Assembly: GCF_009764265.1 (NCBI RefSeq)
Contig: NZ_RWIR01000071.1
Coordinates: 1-43,449, forward strand
From: Pseudomonas sp. PB101
Lineage (GTDB): Bacteria > Pseudomonadota > Gammaproteobacteria > Pseudomonadales > Pseudomonadaceae
Reading direction: 5' to 3'
DNA length: 43,449 nucleotides
Below are positions 15,300-22,883 of this stretch, in pieces. The notes beneath the pieces are model-generated. The model was not told where the DNA came from. It worked only from the letters and a program-made list of their open reading frames with translations, and did no database searches. Position numbers and translations under genes: made by a program. Numbering within the stretch: position 1 is the first letter of the stretch; each line of letters opens with the position of its first letter.

Positions 15300-16081
15300 A
15301 AAAGCGCATTCAGATCCCGGGGCTGGACGAGGCTTCGATCCTCACCGATGCCCGCAAGATCCTCGCCCCGCAAATCGAAGACCGCTCGCGCCGCTCGTTT
15401 TTGCTGCGGGGCCTGACCCTTGGCAGCGTGGCCATGTTGTCCGGCTGCAACATCACCGACAACGAAAGCGTCGAGACTGCGCTGTCGTCCATGTCGCGTT
15501 TCAACGACCGCGTGCAAGGCTGGCTGTTCAACCCCAACGCCATGGCGCCGACTTATCCGCAGTCGATGATCACCCGGCCGTTTCCCTTCAATGCTTTCTA
15601 CGGCATCGACGAAGCGCCGTCGGTGGAGGAGGACAGCTATCGCCTGGAAGTCACCGGCCTGGTTGCCGACAAGCGCAGCTGGCGCCTCGAAGAACTGCGC
15701 GCCATGGCCCAGACCGAGCAGATCACCCGGCACATCTGCGTCGAAGGCTGGAGTGCGATCGGGCGTTGGGGCGGTGTGCGCTTCAGCGACTTCCTCAAGC
15801 GCATCGGCGCCGACACCGACGCCAAATACGTCGGCTTCAAATGTGCCGACGACTACTACACCAGCATCGACATGGCCACCGCACTGCATGCGCAAACACA
15901 GCTGTCCCTGACTTATGACGGTGCAGTGCTGCCGCGCGAATACGGTTTCCCGATGAAGCTGCGCATGCCCACCAAGCTTGGCTACAAGAACCCCAAACAC
16001 ATTCAGGCGATTTTCGTCAGCAACACCTACAGCGGCGGCTACTGGGAAGACCAGGGCTACAACTGGTTCGGTGGCAGCTGA
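15296..16081 (+). CDS. Molybdopterin-dependent oxidoreductase of the sulfite oxidase/MsrP (YedY) class
   Basis: 261 residues. A twin-arginine signal (SRRSFLLRG, R32-R33) is followed by a hydrophobic stretch and a lipobox (L48-S-G-C51), so it is probably exported folded by Tat and anchored as a lipoprotein. The Mo-binding domain is evident: YRLEVTGLV, then RHICVEGWSAIGRWGGVRFS with the Mo-ligand Cys148, then SLTYDGAVLPREYGFPMKLR and a final WEDQGYNWFGGS. It overlaps the cytochrome gene by 4 bp and is followed 52 bp later by the Met-rich MXKDX gene. In E. coli MsrPQ repairs oxidised methionines in the periplasm, and in Azospira suillum YedY1 does this for the Met-rich MrpX. A matching role is a strong inference here, not proved. 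Confidence 0.85.
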   Translation: MKKRIQIPGLDEASILTDARKILAPQIEDRSRRSFLLRGLTLGSVAMLSGCNITDNESVETALSSMSRFNDRVQGWLFNPNAMAPTYPQSMITRPFPFNAFYGIDEAPSVEEDSYRLEVTGLVADKRSWRLEELRAMAQTEQITRHICVEGWSAIGRWGGVRFSDFLKRIGADTDAKYVGFKCADDYYTSIDMATALHAQTQLSLTYDGAVLPREYGFPMKLRMPTKLGYKNPKHIQAIFVSNTYSGGYWEDQGYNWFGGS

Positions 16082-16133
16082 TGAACGCCCGAGACTTCAA
16101 CCTCCGCAAACCCACGCTTCAAGGAGTTTCATC

Positions 16134-16403
16134 ATGAAAAAGTTGACCACCGTTGTTCTGTCCCTGTGCCTGGCCGTTGGTGCTGCCTCCGTGTTCGCTG
16201 CTGACACGATGAGCAACGACAGCATGAGCAAGGATTCAATGTCCAAGGACGCCATGTCCAAGGATGCGATGAAGAAGACCGACTCGATGTCCAAGGACGC
16301 CATGTCCAAAGACAGCATGTCCAAGGACTCCATGAGCAAGGACGGCATGAAAAAAGACGCCATGTCCAAGGATGCAATGAAGAAAAGCGAAATGTCGCAG
16401 TAA
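16134..16403 (+). CDS. Pentapeptide MXKDX-repeat, methionine-rich periplasmic protein (MrpX-like)
   Basis: 89 residues from ATG 16134, with AAGGAG 8 bp upstream. A signal peptide (KKLTTVVLSLCLAVGAASVF) ends at AFA/AD near residue 23. The rest is about 12 units of M-S/K-K-D-A/S, with roughly one methionine every five residues and alternating Lys and Asp. This matches the pentapeptide MXKDX repeat family. The reading frame extends 5' to 15978, but that part is the antisense-phase tail of the molybdoenzyme gene. A protein of this type in A. suillum (MrpX) is oxidised by hypochlorite and re-reduced by YedY1. Its position after a cytochrome and a YedY-class enzyme suggests the same sacrificial scavenger role. 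A strong terminator follows at once. Confidence 0.88.
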   Translation: MKKLTTVVLSLCLAVGAASVFAADTMSNDSMSKDSMSKDAMSKDAMKKTDSMSKDAMSKDSMSKDSMSKDGMKKDAMSKDAMKKSEMSQ

Positions 16404-16420
16404 GTCCCACCATCGCAGAC

Positions 16421-16453
16421 CCTGTGGGAGCAAGCTCGCTCCCACAGGTTTTT
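16421..16453 (+). terminator. Intrinsic terminator built from a REP half
   Basis: CCTGTGGGAGC (16421-16431) pairs perfectly with GCTCCCACAGG (16438-16448), followed by TTTTT. It is a shortened REP unit that now acts as the end of the cytochrome/molybdoenzyme/MXKDX operon. Confidence 0.85.
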
Positions 16454-16569
16454 CCCATTGTCGATCTGCTGTATCAAAAATGAATTTCCGCGGTCTGTGC
16501 TGCTCATACCTGTAAGGCAGCGGATCCAATTCCGCGAAATCATTGACGCATTCAGGGAGCGGCACGGTC

Positions 16570-16977
16570 ATGAGTCGAGAACCGACGACGGGTGGAGATC
16601 TTCCTGGCGGATTGATTCTGGTGGTTGAGGACGACCCGCTGATCCTGGAGTTTCTCTGTGAAATTCTTCAGGAGGAGGGCTTTGTCGTGGAGCCGCACGT
16701 CAGTGCGGACGCGGCGGCGGTCTATCTGGAGCAGCATGCCTCGCGGGTGGGCATGCTGCTCACGGACATCACCATGCCCGGCACGCTCAATGGCGCGGAC
16801 CTGGCCAACCAGTTCGGCGATCGCTGGCCGGACAAGCCGATCATGATCATGTCCGGCTTTGAAACGCCGCAAAGCTCAGGCGTGCGACACAGCGTCTCGT
16901 TCATCAAGAAGCCCTGGATGATCGGCGGGTTGCTCGATTGTGTGGGCCAGACCTTCAAGTCCAAACGACTCAACTGA
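16570..16977 (+). CDS. Stand-alone response-regulator receiver protein
   Basis: 135 residues from ATG 16570, with GGGAGC upstream; a TTG at 16543 is less likely. It is a single receiver domain: acidic pair in LVVEDDPLILEFL (D21, D22), phospho-acceptor in LLTDITMPG (D66), the T/S at MSGF, and the Lys in SFIKKPW (K113/K114). There is no output domain, so it would act by protein contact, like CheY or Spo0F-type proteins, or as the orphan receiver of a hybrid kinase elsewhere. No kinase gene is adjacent. It is separated from the operon before it by a terminator and from the HAD gene by 60 bp, with which it may be co-transcribed. Confidence 0.88.
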   Translation: MSREPTTGGDLPGGLILVVEDDPLILEFLCEILQEEGFVVEPHVSADAAAVYLEQHASRVGMLLTDITMPGTLNGADLANQFGDRWPDKPIMIMSGFETPQSSGVRHSVSFIKKPWMIGGLLDCVGQTFKSKRLN

Positions 16978-17037
16978 CGCGCGTGCAGGTGCTACATTGC
17001 CGGGCAAATCCGTCCGGCACCCGCGAGGTCATTTTCC

Positions 17038-17700
17038 TTGTCTGATCATCCTGTATTCAATTCGGCCTACCGGGCCTTTCTGTTCGACATGGACGGCACC
17101 GTCCTGACGTCCATTGCCGCCGCCGAGCGGGTCTGGACCACCTGGGCCGTGCGTCATGGTGTGGATGTCGAAACCTTCCTGCCGACCATCCACGGCGCCC
17201 GCGCCATCGACACCATCCGACGCCTGGACTTGCCCGGGGTGGATGCCGAGGCCGAAGCCGCGTGGATCACCGAAGCGGAAATCGAGGATGTCGACGGGGT
17301 CTTCGAAGTGCCTGGCGCGGCGACATTCCTGCGGTCATTGCCGGTCAATCAGTGGGCCATCGTCACTTCCGCCCCTCGGGAACTGGCGTTGCGGCGGATG
17401 GCGGCGGCGGGGATTCCCGAACCTGAGGTGATGGTGACTGCCGAGGACGTCACGGCCGGTAAACCCGATCCGGCGGGGTACCGCCTCGCGGCCCGGCGCC
17501 TGGGTGTCGAGCCTGGGCAGTGTCTGGTTTTTGAAGACGCCACGGTGGGGATTCACGCGGCCGAGGCGGCAGGGGCAGACTTGATGATTGTCACGGCGAC
17601 TCATGAGCAGCCGATCGAGACCCCGCATGGGACGTTGGCCAGTTATGAAACGGTACAGGTTCAGGTGGATGCCGCAGATCTGCGCCTGTTCACCGCCTGA
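17038..17700 (+). CDS. HAD-IA family sugar-phosphatase-like hydrolase
   Basis: 220 residues; TTG 17038 (MSDHPVFNSAYRAFLF) is taken as the start, since no ATG is suitably placed and GAGG lies about 10 bp upstream. All four HAD motifs are visible: I FDMDGTV (nucleophile D and acid D+2, ~residues 16-22), II VTSAP (~110), III AGKPDP (~140), IV LVFEDATVG (~165). The helical cap between motifs I and II is of subtype IA. The closest well-known relatives are small sugar phosphatases such as E. coli YfbT and glycerol-3-phosphatases. Cytoplasmic. It is followed by a convergent membrane gene. Confidence 0.85.
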   Translation: MSDHPVFNSAYRAFLFDMDGTVLTSIAAAERVWTTWAVRHGVDVETFLPTIHGARAIDTIRRLDLPGVDAEAEAAWITEAEIEDVDGVFEVPGAATFLRSLPVNQWAIVTSAPRELALRRMAAAGIPEPEVMVTAEDVTAGKPDPAGYRLAARRLGVEPGQCLVFEDATVGIHAAEAAGADLMIVTATHEQPIETPHGTLASYETVQVQVDAADLRLFTA

Positions 17701-17719
17701 TGTGGGATCAGTGTTCCTG

Positions 17720-18379
17720 TCAGTAAAGTCCGGGGATCAACCGCCAGGTGCGACTGCAATAGGCGTCGTATTCACTGCCGAACTGCGCCCTCAGCAAGGC
17801 TTCTTCCGAGTGAATCCGCGCAACCAGCGGAATCAGGGTCAGTGCTGCCAGCAACAATCCGACCCCCGAACGAAACGCCAGTGCCCAGCCCACGGCGATG
17901 ACCATCATCCCCAGATAACTGGGGTTGCGCAGGCGCCGGTAGATGCCTTCGGTGACCAGTCGATGCCCCGGCTGAATGGCCACCAGCCCGCTGAAACGCT
18001 TGCCCAGCACGAACACCGGCCACAACCGCAGCGCGCCGCCGACGATGAACAGCAGCGCCCCCAGCCAGCGCACGCCCTCACCGCCAAAGGTCCAGAAATC
18101 GATGCGGTCGGTATAGGCTGGGACAAAACCGCTCAGCACACCGATCACGCCGAAGGCCGGGAGGACCCAGCGATTGGCCCGGTCTTCACGCTCTCCCGAG
18201 CTCAGGTTGACCTCGGTGAACAGCGACGCGACGGCCATGACCAGGGTAGCCAGGGTCACGACCACCAGTGAACCGTGGCTGAACCAGGCCGCGAAACCAC
18301 CCAGCCCCCAGATCGCCAGGGCGAGGTAGGCGAGGGTGCTGACGACGGCGAAAAACGCCAGTTTGGCCGAGATTTTCAT
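17720..18379 (-). CDS. Isoprenylcysteine carboxylmethyltransferase (ICMT)-family membrane protein
   Basis: 219 residues, start ATG 18379. Several hydrophobic helices (LAFFAVVSTLAYLALAIWGL, SLVVVTLATLVMAVAS, LGALLFIVGGALRLWPVFVL, GVGLLLAALTLIPLVARI). The C-terminal part has the ICMT/PEMT-like signature: GHRLVTEGIYRRLRNPSYLG (~150-169), then a Glu-containing HSEEALLRAQFGSEYDAY, which binds SAM and the small methyl acceptor in the family. In bacteria these proteins methylate unknown small or lipid targets. It is a single gene, convergent with the HAD gene (20-bp gap). Confidence 0.85.
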   Translation of the reverse strand: MKISAKLAFFAVVSTLAYLALAIWGLGGFAAWFSHGSLVVVTLATLVMAVASLFTEVNLSSGEREDRANRWVLPAFGVIGVLSGFVPAYTDRIDFWTFGGEGVRWLGALLFIVGGALRLWPVFVLGKRFSGLVAIQPGHRLVTEGIYRRLRNPSYLGMMVIAVGWALAFRSGVGLLLAALTLIPLVARIHSEEALLRAQFGSEYDAYCSRTWRLIPGLY

Positions 18380-18414
18380 AAATGCCTCACATGCGGCATA
18401 GCCCCTTCTCTCAT

Positions 18415-18510
18415 TGTAGGAGCTGCGATGCGGGGTCCCGACTTGCCAGCGATGGCGTTTCCAGACGCAACACAGGCTTGAGAGGCAATCGCGGCAAGCC
18501 GGCTCCTACA
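18415..18510 (+). repeat. REP pair (TAGGAGCTGC/TAGGAGCCGGC type, diverged)
   Basis: TTGTAGGAGCTGCGATGCGG on the left and GCGGCAAGCCGGCTCCTACA inverted on the right. The left half is clearly drifted relative to the right one. Confidence 0.75.
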
Positions 18511-18706
18511 CAGATATCTCTGCTCTGACATTGCGCAGAATCACCTGCGCGGTTGCCCCGGTGCCTGGTGAACCAAGCCATGGCGGGGTCAGCGTCAACG
18601 CCCAGCTCGTGGCCGGGCGGGCACGCCTGTCCACCGACGTGCACGCCAGGGAGGGCCGCAAACGCTATCGCGCTATCACAAGCCCCACCGCTGGCGATGA
18701 CGATCT
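18511..18706. other. Gap without a recognised gene, possible gene remnant
   Basis: Together with the REP before it this is a 327-bp stretch without an annotated gene. One plus-strand frame stays open from ~18513 to TAG 18710 and has an ordinary-looking composition (GGVSVNAQLVAGRARLSTDV), but it lacks a start codon and overlaps the DUF2388 stop. It could be the C-terminal remnant of a deleted gene or chance. Confidence 0.3.
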
Positions 18707-19027
18707 TTAGTGATCGGCGGCAACGCCTTCCTGGACGAGGATGGCGCGTGCCAGGTCTTCGTCGCTTGCGTTGATGAGCGCAGGATTGTCCTGACGGACT
18801 TTTTTCAACACCGCCTCCAGATAGGCACCACGGATCTCACCGCCACTGGCCACGAAGCTGGAGGCGTCATCCCGGGCGGGAATCATGAGTTTGTGGTCTT
18901 TGAACGTCGAGTACAGCGAGGCGGAAACCCCGGCGGAAGTGGCGACGTCACCTGCATCCACGTCGGCCAGAGCGGAGCCTGCGGGCAAACAAAGTACCAG
19001 CGTAGAAATGATAAACATGCGGCGCAT
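18707..19027 (-). CDS. DUF2388 family exported protein
   Basis: 106 residues from ATG 19027 (MRRMFIIST), with GGAGGA upstream; an earlier ATG at 19069 has no such site. The signal peptide is about residues 1-21 (FIISTLVLCLPAGSALA). The mature part has the DUF2388 pattern of Pseudomonas: a T/S-rich ATSAGVSASLYSTFKDHKL, then ARDDASSFVASGGEIRGAYL and LEAVLKKVRQDNP. Function unknown. Pseudomonads usually hold several copies of this family. It is predicted periplasmic and is transcribed alone. Confidence 0.85.
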   Translation of the reverse strand: MRRMFIISTLVLCLPAGSALADVDAGDVATSAGVSASLYSTFKDHKLMIPARDDASSFVASGGEIRGAYLEAVLKKVRQDNPALINASDEDLARAILVQEGVAADH

Positions 19028-19236
19028 GACGGTGTCCTCCGACAGCATGAAGCATAAGGGAAGTACCACATAGTTTAGGATACCTGGCAGTCGACGAGAG
19101 TTCCGTGAAGCGAGCTCCGTTGCGTCATTGGCGAAACAGTGGAGGACGCCTGAACGACCGATGATCAGTGCTGGCGCTGCCTTGCGCCCATCGGGTCTAT
19201 GCTGGGAAGTGCGCTTACCGCCATCGGAGAACTCTG

Positions 19237-19833
19237 ATGATCACCGTACGCACTGCCTGTCTGCTGGCCGATTACAAACGCTGGGCCAATCAGCGCCTGT
19301 TTGACAGCCTTGCCGCGCTTCCACCGGGCGAAGTCAAGAAACAACGGGTGTCGGTGTTCAACAACATGATCGGCACCCTCAATCACGTCTATGTGGTTGA
19401 TTGCATCTGGCAGGCGCACCTGGAAGGCCGGGGACATGGTTTCAAGACTTCACACGACCTGCTGCATGCCGATCTGGGCGAACTGCGCCAGGCGCAAAAA
19501 GACATCGATCGCTGGTACTGCGACTGGAGCGCCCGGCAAACCGAGGCCTCCCTGGACAAGCTCCTGGAATTCACCTTTGTCTCGGGCGAAAGCGGCACCA
19601 TGAGCGCCGGCGCGATGCTGATGCACGTGGTCAACCACGCCAGCTATCACCGTGGCTGGGTGGTGCAGATGTACTTCGAGATTCCGGCCATGCCACCGGT
19701 GACCGACATGCCGGTGTATCTGCGCGAGTCCGAGCCGGTGCTCCTGCAGTCGATCAATGCCCCGATAGTGGCGCCGCCATGTGCTGTGCAATTTTCGAGC
19801 GCAACCAGCGTTCTGCCGGATCGTTATCGTTGA
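19237..19833 (+). CDS. DinB family protein (C-terminus overlaps a decayed LysR gene)
   Basis: 198 residues from ATG 19237 (MITVRTACLLADYKRWANQR), with GGAGA upstream. DinB/YfiT four-helix proteins bind a metal through three His residues; here they are in the NHVYVVD segment (~H49) and HVVNHASYHRGW (~130-140). Homologues normally end soon after the segment PVTDMPVYLRES (~residue 168). The last ~27 codons here overlap the 3' end of the LysR pseudogene on the other strand by 80 bp and read as unrelated sequence. The native stop has probably been lost in the same decay that shortened its neighbours. Thiol-transferase activity is the family guess. Confidence 0.82.
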   Translation: MITVRTACLLADYKRWANQRLFDSLAALPPGEVKKQRVSVFNNMIGTLNHVYVVDCIWQAHLEGRGHGFKTSHDLLHADLGELRQAQKDIDRWYCDWSARQTEASLDKLLEFTFVSGESGTMSAGAMLMHVVNHASYHRGWVVQMYFEIPAMPPVTDMPVYLRESEPVLLQSINAPIVAPPCAVQFSSATSVLPDRYR

Positions 19834-20308
19834 CCCCGTTCCAGACCATCGACAGTTCGGACAGGTTGATCTCGAACGGCGCATCGTCGGCCCGTAGCTG
19901 GCTGCTGCCGTCGATCAAGGCACTGGCCGCATAATCGGGCACCGTGGCGAGCATGTCGGTGCCCGCCAGCAAGGCACGCAATCCCGCGAACTGTGGCACC
20001 GCCAGTACCACCCGGCGCGAACGGCCGATCCGTGCCAGGTCATTGTCGATGGGGCCGCTCAGATCCCCGGAAAACGACACCAGCGCGTGGGGGCGTTCGC
20101 AGAACTCGTCGAGGGTCAACTGGCCGGGACGGTCATCGCCTCGCAGTATCTTCACACTCAGATCGCGCAACTTGGCCAGCGATGCGCTGACAGCGGGCTG
20201 GCCGAGGAACAGTTTTTCCCCGGCGCGGGTCAGGTTCTTCTCGAACATCAGGGTTTCGAAAATCACCAGCAGGTTCATGTCCACGCGGCGCAGGTCGTTG
20301 CGGTTCAT
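19754..20308 (-). pseudogene. LysR-type regulator with in-frame internal deletion
   Basis: 184 residues from ATG 20308 (MNRNDLRRVDMNLLVIFETL), where a family member has ~300. The winged HTH is intact (residues 1-49: FEKNLTRAGEKLFLGQPAVS, then ASLAKLR). It then jumps straight to DLSVKILRGDDRPGQLTLDE, which belongs late in the effector domain. Some 110-130 residues that should include the linker helix and first effector subdomain are missing. The reading frame survives, so a short DNA-binding protein could still be made, but ligand response must be lost. The C-terminus is convergent with and overlaps DinB. It belongs to a zone where three neighbouring genes are damaged. Confidence 0.75.
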
Positions 20309-20383
20309 GGGGGAGGGCTCGCAGGGGGCTGAGGTGTTTTCAGTAAAGCACCAAACCCTGCGCAATCTACAGTTCGCTGATGA

Positions 20384-20478
20384 CCTGTGGGAGCGGGCTT
20401 GCCCGCGATGGCGGAGTGTCAGCGGACGGTTTTATTGGCAGGTAGATCGCAATCGCGGGCAAGCCCGCTCCCACAGGG
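20384..20478 (+). repeat. REP pair (GTGGGAGCGGGCTTGCCCGCGA type)
   Basis: CCTGTGGGAGCGGGCTTGCC on the left and its inverted copy ending CCCGCTCCCACAGG on the right, between the two LysR remnants. Confidence 0.92.
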
Positions 20479-20489
20479 TTCTGTGTTGG

Positions 20490-20985
20490 ATTCAGGTTCC
20501 GTGAGCATTTTGCGGAAGGTTTCTACCAAAGGCCGCAAATTTATCCGGTGCCACGCCGCCCACAGCGGTTTGCTCAGGGAAATCCACGGCACTTCCCGCA
20601 GCACCACGCCTGGCGGTGCGTTGCGGCTCAAGCCTTTCTGAATCATGGCGATGCCCAGCCCTGAAGCCACCAGAGCCATGGCGGTGAAGTGGCCGGTGGC
20701 TTCCATGCGGATATCCGGGGTGAAGCCTGCGCGGATGCAGGCGCTGACGAAGGTTTCGCGGCTGGCGACATTCTGGTGTGGCCGAACGCAGGTTGTATAG
20801 CGCTACGTGTACGTTCGGCCGGTCGACCCGCAGTACCCGCAAGGCATTGGGCAGCACGCCGGCGTGCATGGCGTTTTCGATGTGGCCGATGCACAGGCCG
20901 CCTTCTTCACCACGCCCCAGGCGCTTGCCGAGGGATTTCCCGACCCTCGCAATCCAGCATCTGCTCAATGGTCATCTGCAAACCG
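20490..20985 (-). pseudogene. LysR-type regulator remnant (effector domain fragments, frameshifted)
   Basis: On the minus strand two fragments in different frames resemble one LysR effector domain. The first is KSLGKRLGRGEEGGLCIGHI and ENAMHAGVLPNALRVLRVDR, ending at ~20770 (YNLRSAT). The second is SRETFVSACIRAGFTPDIRM, then ALVASGLGIAMIQKGLSRN and LVETFRKMLTEPES. The middle of the domain between them is missing and the frame changes there. The HTH end is absent: the sequence stops at a REP element (20996). The second frame runs on into another REP without its natural stop. This is a dead gene. Its former target was probably the adjacent aldo/keto reductase, also dead. Confidence 0.8.
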
Positions 20986-20995
20986 ATGACCCCTC

Positions 20996-21087
20996 TGTAG
21001 GAGCCGGCTTGCTGGCGATGGCGCCGGAACAGTCGACACAGGTGTCGCCTGAAGAACCGCTATCGCCAGCAAGCCGGCTCCTACAGG
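20996..21087 (+). repeat. REP pair (TAGGAGCCGGCTTGCTGGCGA type)
   Basis: TGTAGGAGCCGGCTTGCTGG and the inverted copy ending GCAAGCCGGCTCCTACAGG, between the LysR remnant and the aldo/keto reductase remnant. Confidence 0.92.
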
Positions 21088-21115
21088 GTTACCTGACAAT
21101 CGAGAGGATTCATCC

Positions 21116-21513
21116 ATGAGCTTGAAAGACAAACTTCCCGGCGCGCTGGGTTTTGGTACCACGCCACTGGGCAACATGCGAGCTGACCCTTGATCTGAGC
21201 GAAGCGCAGCCGGACGGTTTTCTGCTGGCGGGTCGCTACACTCTTCTCGACCATGACCGCGCCTTGCAGCTCCGGCATCCTGGCCGGTGGCGCGCACTTC
21301 GAGTATCAGAAGGCCAGCCCGGCGATCATCAGCAAGGTCGAGCAGATCAAGTGCATCGCGGCGGCCCATGGTGTCGACGTCAAGGCCGCGGCATTGCAGT
21401 TTTCGTTGGCTAACCCGGCAGTCGCTGCGGTGATTCCGGTTGCGTTCTGGCAGGCCATGCGTGAGGCGAAGCTGGTTTCCGAGCGCGCACCCTTACCCCT
21501 CATTGGAGCTTGA
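21116..21513 (+). pseudogene. Aldo/keto reductase remnant with several deletions
   Basis: A proper start remains (ATG 21116 with GAGAGGATT upstream), giving MSLKDKLPGALGFGTTPLGN, the N-terminus of a D-threo-aldose-dehydrogenase-like aldo/keto reductase. It stops at TGA 21191. In another frame LTLDLSEAQPDGFLLAGRYT and LLDHDRALQ follow. In a third frame come SSGILAGGAHFEYQKASPAI, then VDVKAAALQFSLANPAVAAV and VAFWQAMREAKLVSERAPL, ending at TGA 21513. About 200 of ~330 residues are missing, including the catalytic Asp/Tyr/Lys region. In the last fragment AAVIP joins directly to VAFW, as if a stretch between two similar VIP codon sets was lost. The intact SDR gene starts 2 bp after the stop. Confidence 0.85.
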
Positions 21514-21515
21514 GC

Positions 21516-22313
21516 ATGAAGATTGATTTGAGCGGAAAATTGGCCATCGTCAGCGGCAGCACCGCCGGCATCGGCCTGGGCATCAGCAAGGCACTGGCCG
21601 AATCCGGCGCTACGGTGGTGGTGATCGGCCGTGACACGAGCAAGGTCGAGCAGGCGCTGGCGAGCATTCGCCAGCAGGTGCCTGGCGCGCAACTGCGTGG
21701 GCTGACGGCCGACCTCGGTACGGCGCAAGGCGCGGAAAAACTGTTCGCCGCCGAACCACGGGCAGACATTCTGGTGAACAACCTGGGGATCTACGACGCA
21801 GTGGATTTCTTCGATACGCCCGACAGCGAGTGGACGCGCTTCTATGAGGTCAACGTGATCTCCGGCGTGCGCCTGTCCCGGCATTACGTGCCGGACATGG
21901 TCAAGCAGGGCTGGGGGCGGGTGATTTTCCTGTCCTCGGAATCGGGGATCGCGATCCCGGCCGACATGCTCAATTATGGTGTGACCAAAAGCGCCAACCT
22001 GGCGGTGTCCCACGGCCTGGCCAAACGGCTGGCGGGCACTGGGGTCACGGTCAATGCGATCCTGCCGGGCCCGACGTTGACCGATGGCGTGGAGTTGATG
22101 CTCAAGGATGCCATGGCCGCGTCCGGTCGCAGTGTTCAGGAAGAGGCCGACGCCTTCGTGCGCAAGGCCCGGCCGACGTCGATCATCCAGCGCGTGGCGG
22201 ACGTCGCGGAAGTCGCCAACCTGGTGGCCTACATCGCTTCGCCGTTATCCTCGGCCACCACCGGTGCCGCCTTGCGGGTCGACGGCGGTGTCGTCGACAG
22301 CCTGGCCATCTGA
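21516..22313 (+). CDS. Short-chain dehydrogenase/reductase (SDR)
   Basis: 265 residues from ATG 21516, with GGAG upstream. Classical SDR: cofactor motif VSGSTAGIGLGISKAL (TGxxxGxG, ~residues 13-28), the NNLGIYD segment (NNAG variant, ~88), catalytic Ser in IFLSSESG (~137-139), Tyr and Lys in LNYGVTKSA (YxxxK, ~152-156), then the GPTLT loop. All catalytic residues are present, so it is intact. It follows the aldo/keto reductase remnant directly and precedes the SRPBCC gene by 25 bp, so the three once formed an operon for a small-molecule pathway. The substrate is unknown. Confidence 0.88.
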   Translation: MKIDLSGKLAIVSGSTAGIGLGISKALAESGATVVVIGRDTSKVEQALASIRQQVPGAQLRGLTADLGTAQGAEKLFAAEPRADILVNNLGIYDAVDFFDTPDSEWTRFYEVNVISGVRLSRHYVPDMVKQGWGRVIFLSSESGIAIPADMLNYGVTKSANLAVSHGLAKRLAGTGVTVNAILPGPTLTDGVELMLKDAMAASGRSVQEEADAFVRKARPTSIIQRVADVAEVANLVAYIASPLSSATTGAALRVDGGVVDSLAI

Positions 22314-22338
22314 ACCTTATTGATAGAGAGAACCCTAC

Positions 22339-22749
22339 ATGGCAACTGCATCAGCCTTCATCGACATCCCGGCTTCGGCCGAACAGGTCTGGCAATTGAT
22401 CGGCGGATTCAATTCGCTGCCGGACTGGCTGCCGTTCATTCCCAAGAGTGAACTCAGCGAAGGCGGGCGCGTGCGCAGCCTGCAAACGGCGGACGGCGCG
22501 GTGGTGATCGAGCGCCTGCAGACGTTCGACAACGCGGGCCGGACCTACAGCTACTCGATTGAGCAGGCGCCGTTTCCGGCGACGGATTATCTGGCGACGA
22601 TCAAGGTCGAGGCGCAAGGCGATGGCGCGCGGGTGACCTGGTCCGGGCGGTTCGAACCGGTAGGTGTGAGCAACGAGAAGGTGGAGGCGTTGTTTACCGG
22701 CATCTATCAAGGTGGGCTTGAGGCGCTGCGGGCGAATTACCCGGCCTGA
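22339..22749 (+). CDS. SRPBCC family protein (polyketide cyclase/dehydrase-like)
   Basis: 136 residues from ATG 22339. The helix-grip pattern is clear: ASAFIDIPASAEQVWQLIGG, then FNSLPDWLPFIPKSELSEGG, a beta-rich middle (RTYSYSIEQAPFPATDYLAT), WSGRFEPVGVS, and the long C-terminal helix (VEALFTGIYQGGLEALRANY). Such proteins bind hydrophobic ligands or act as cyclases/dehydratases. It is in an apparent operon with the SDR gene. A REP follows its stop. Confidence 0.85.
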   Translation: MATASAFIDIPASAEQVWQLIGGFNSLPDWLPFIPKSELSEGGRVRSLQTADGAVVIERLQTFDNAGRTYSYSIEQAPFPATDYLATIKVEAQGDGARVTWSGRFEPVGVSNEKVEALFTGIYQGGLEALRANYPA

Positions 22750-22766
22750 CAGGCATGCCACCCATC

Positions 22767-22859
22767 CCTGTGGGAGCGAGCTTGCTCGCGATAGCGGAGT
22801 GTCAGGCGATACATTTTTACCTGATACACCGTCATCGCGAGCAAGCTCGCTCCCACAGG
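22767..22859 (+). repeat. REP pair (GTGGGAGCGAGCTTGCTCGCGA type)
   Basis: CCTGTGGGAGCGAGCTTGCT and its inverted copy ending GCTCGCTCCCACAGG around a ~45-bp spacer, between the convergent SRPBCC and histidine kinase genes. Confidence 0.92.
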
Positions 22860-22883
22860 TTATGCGTCAGATTGAAGCCTGCA

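Noticed and set aside
16201..16400. Short tandem DNA repeats that could suggest a CRISPR or microsatellite
   Set aside because: They are the codons of the MXKDX protein repeats, in frame, with a signal peptide and start signals.
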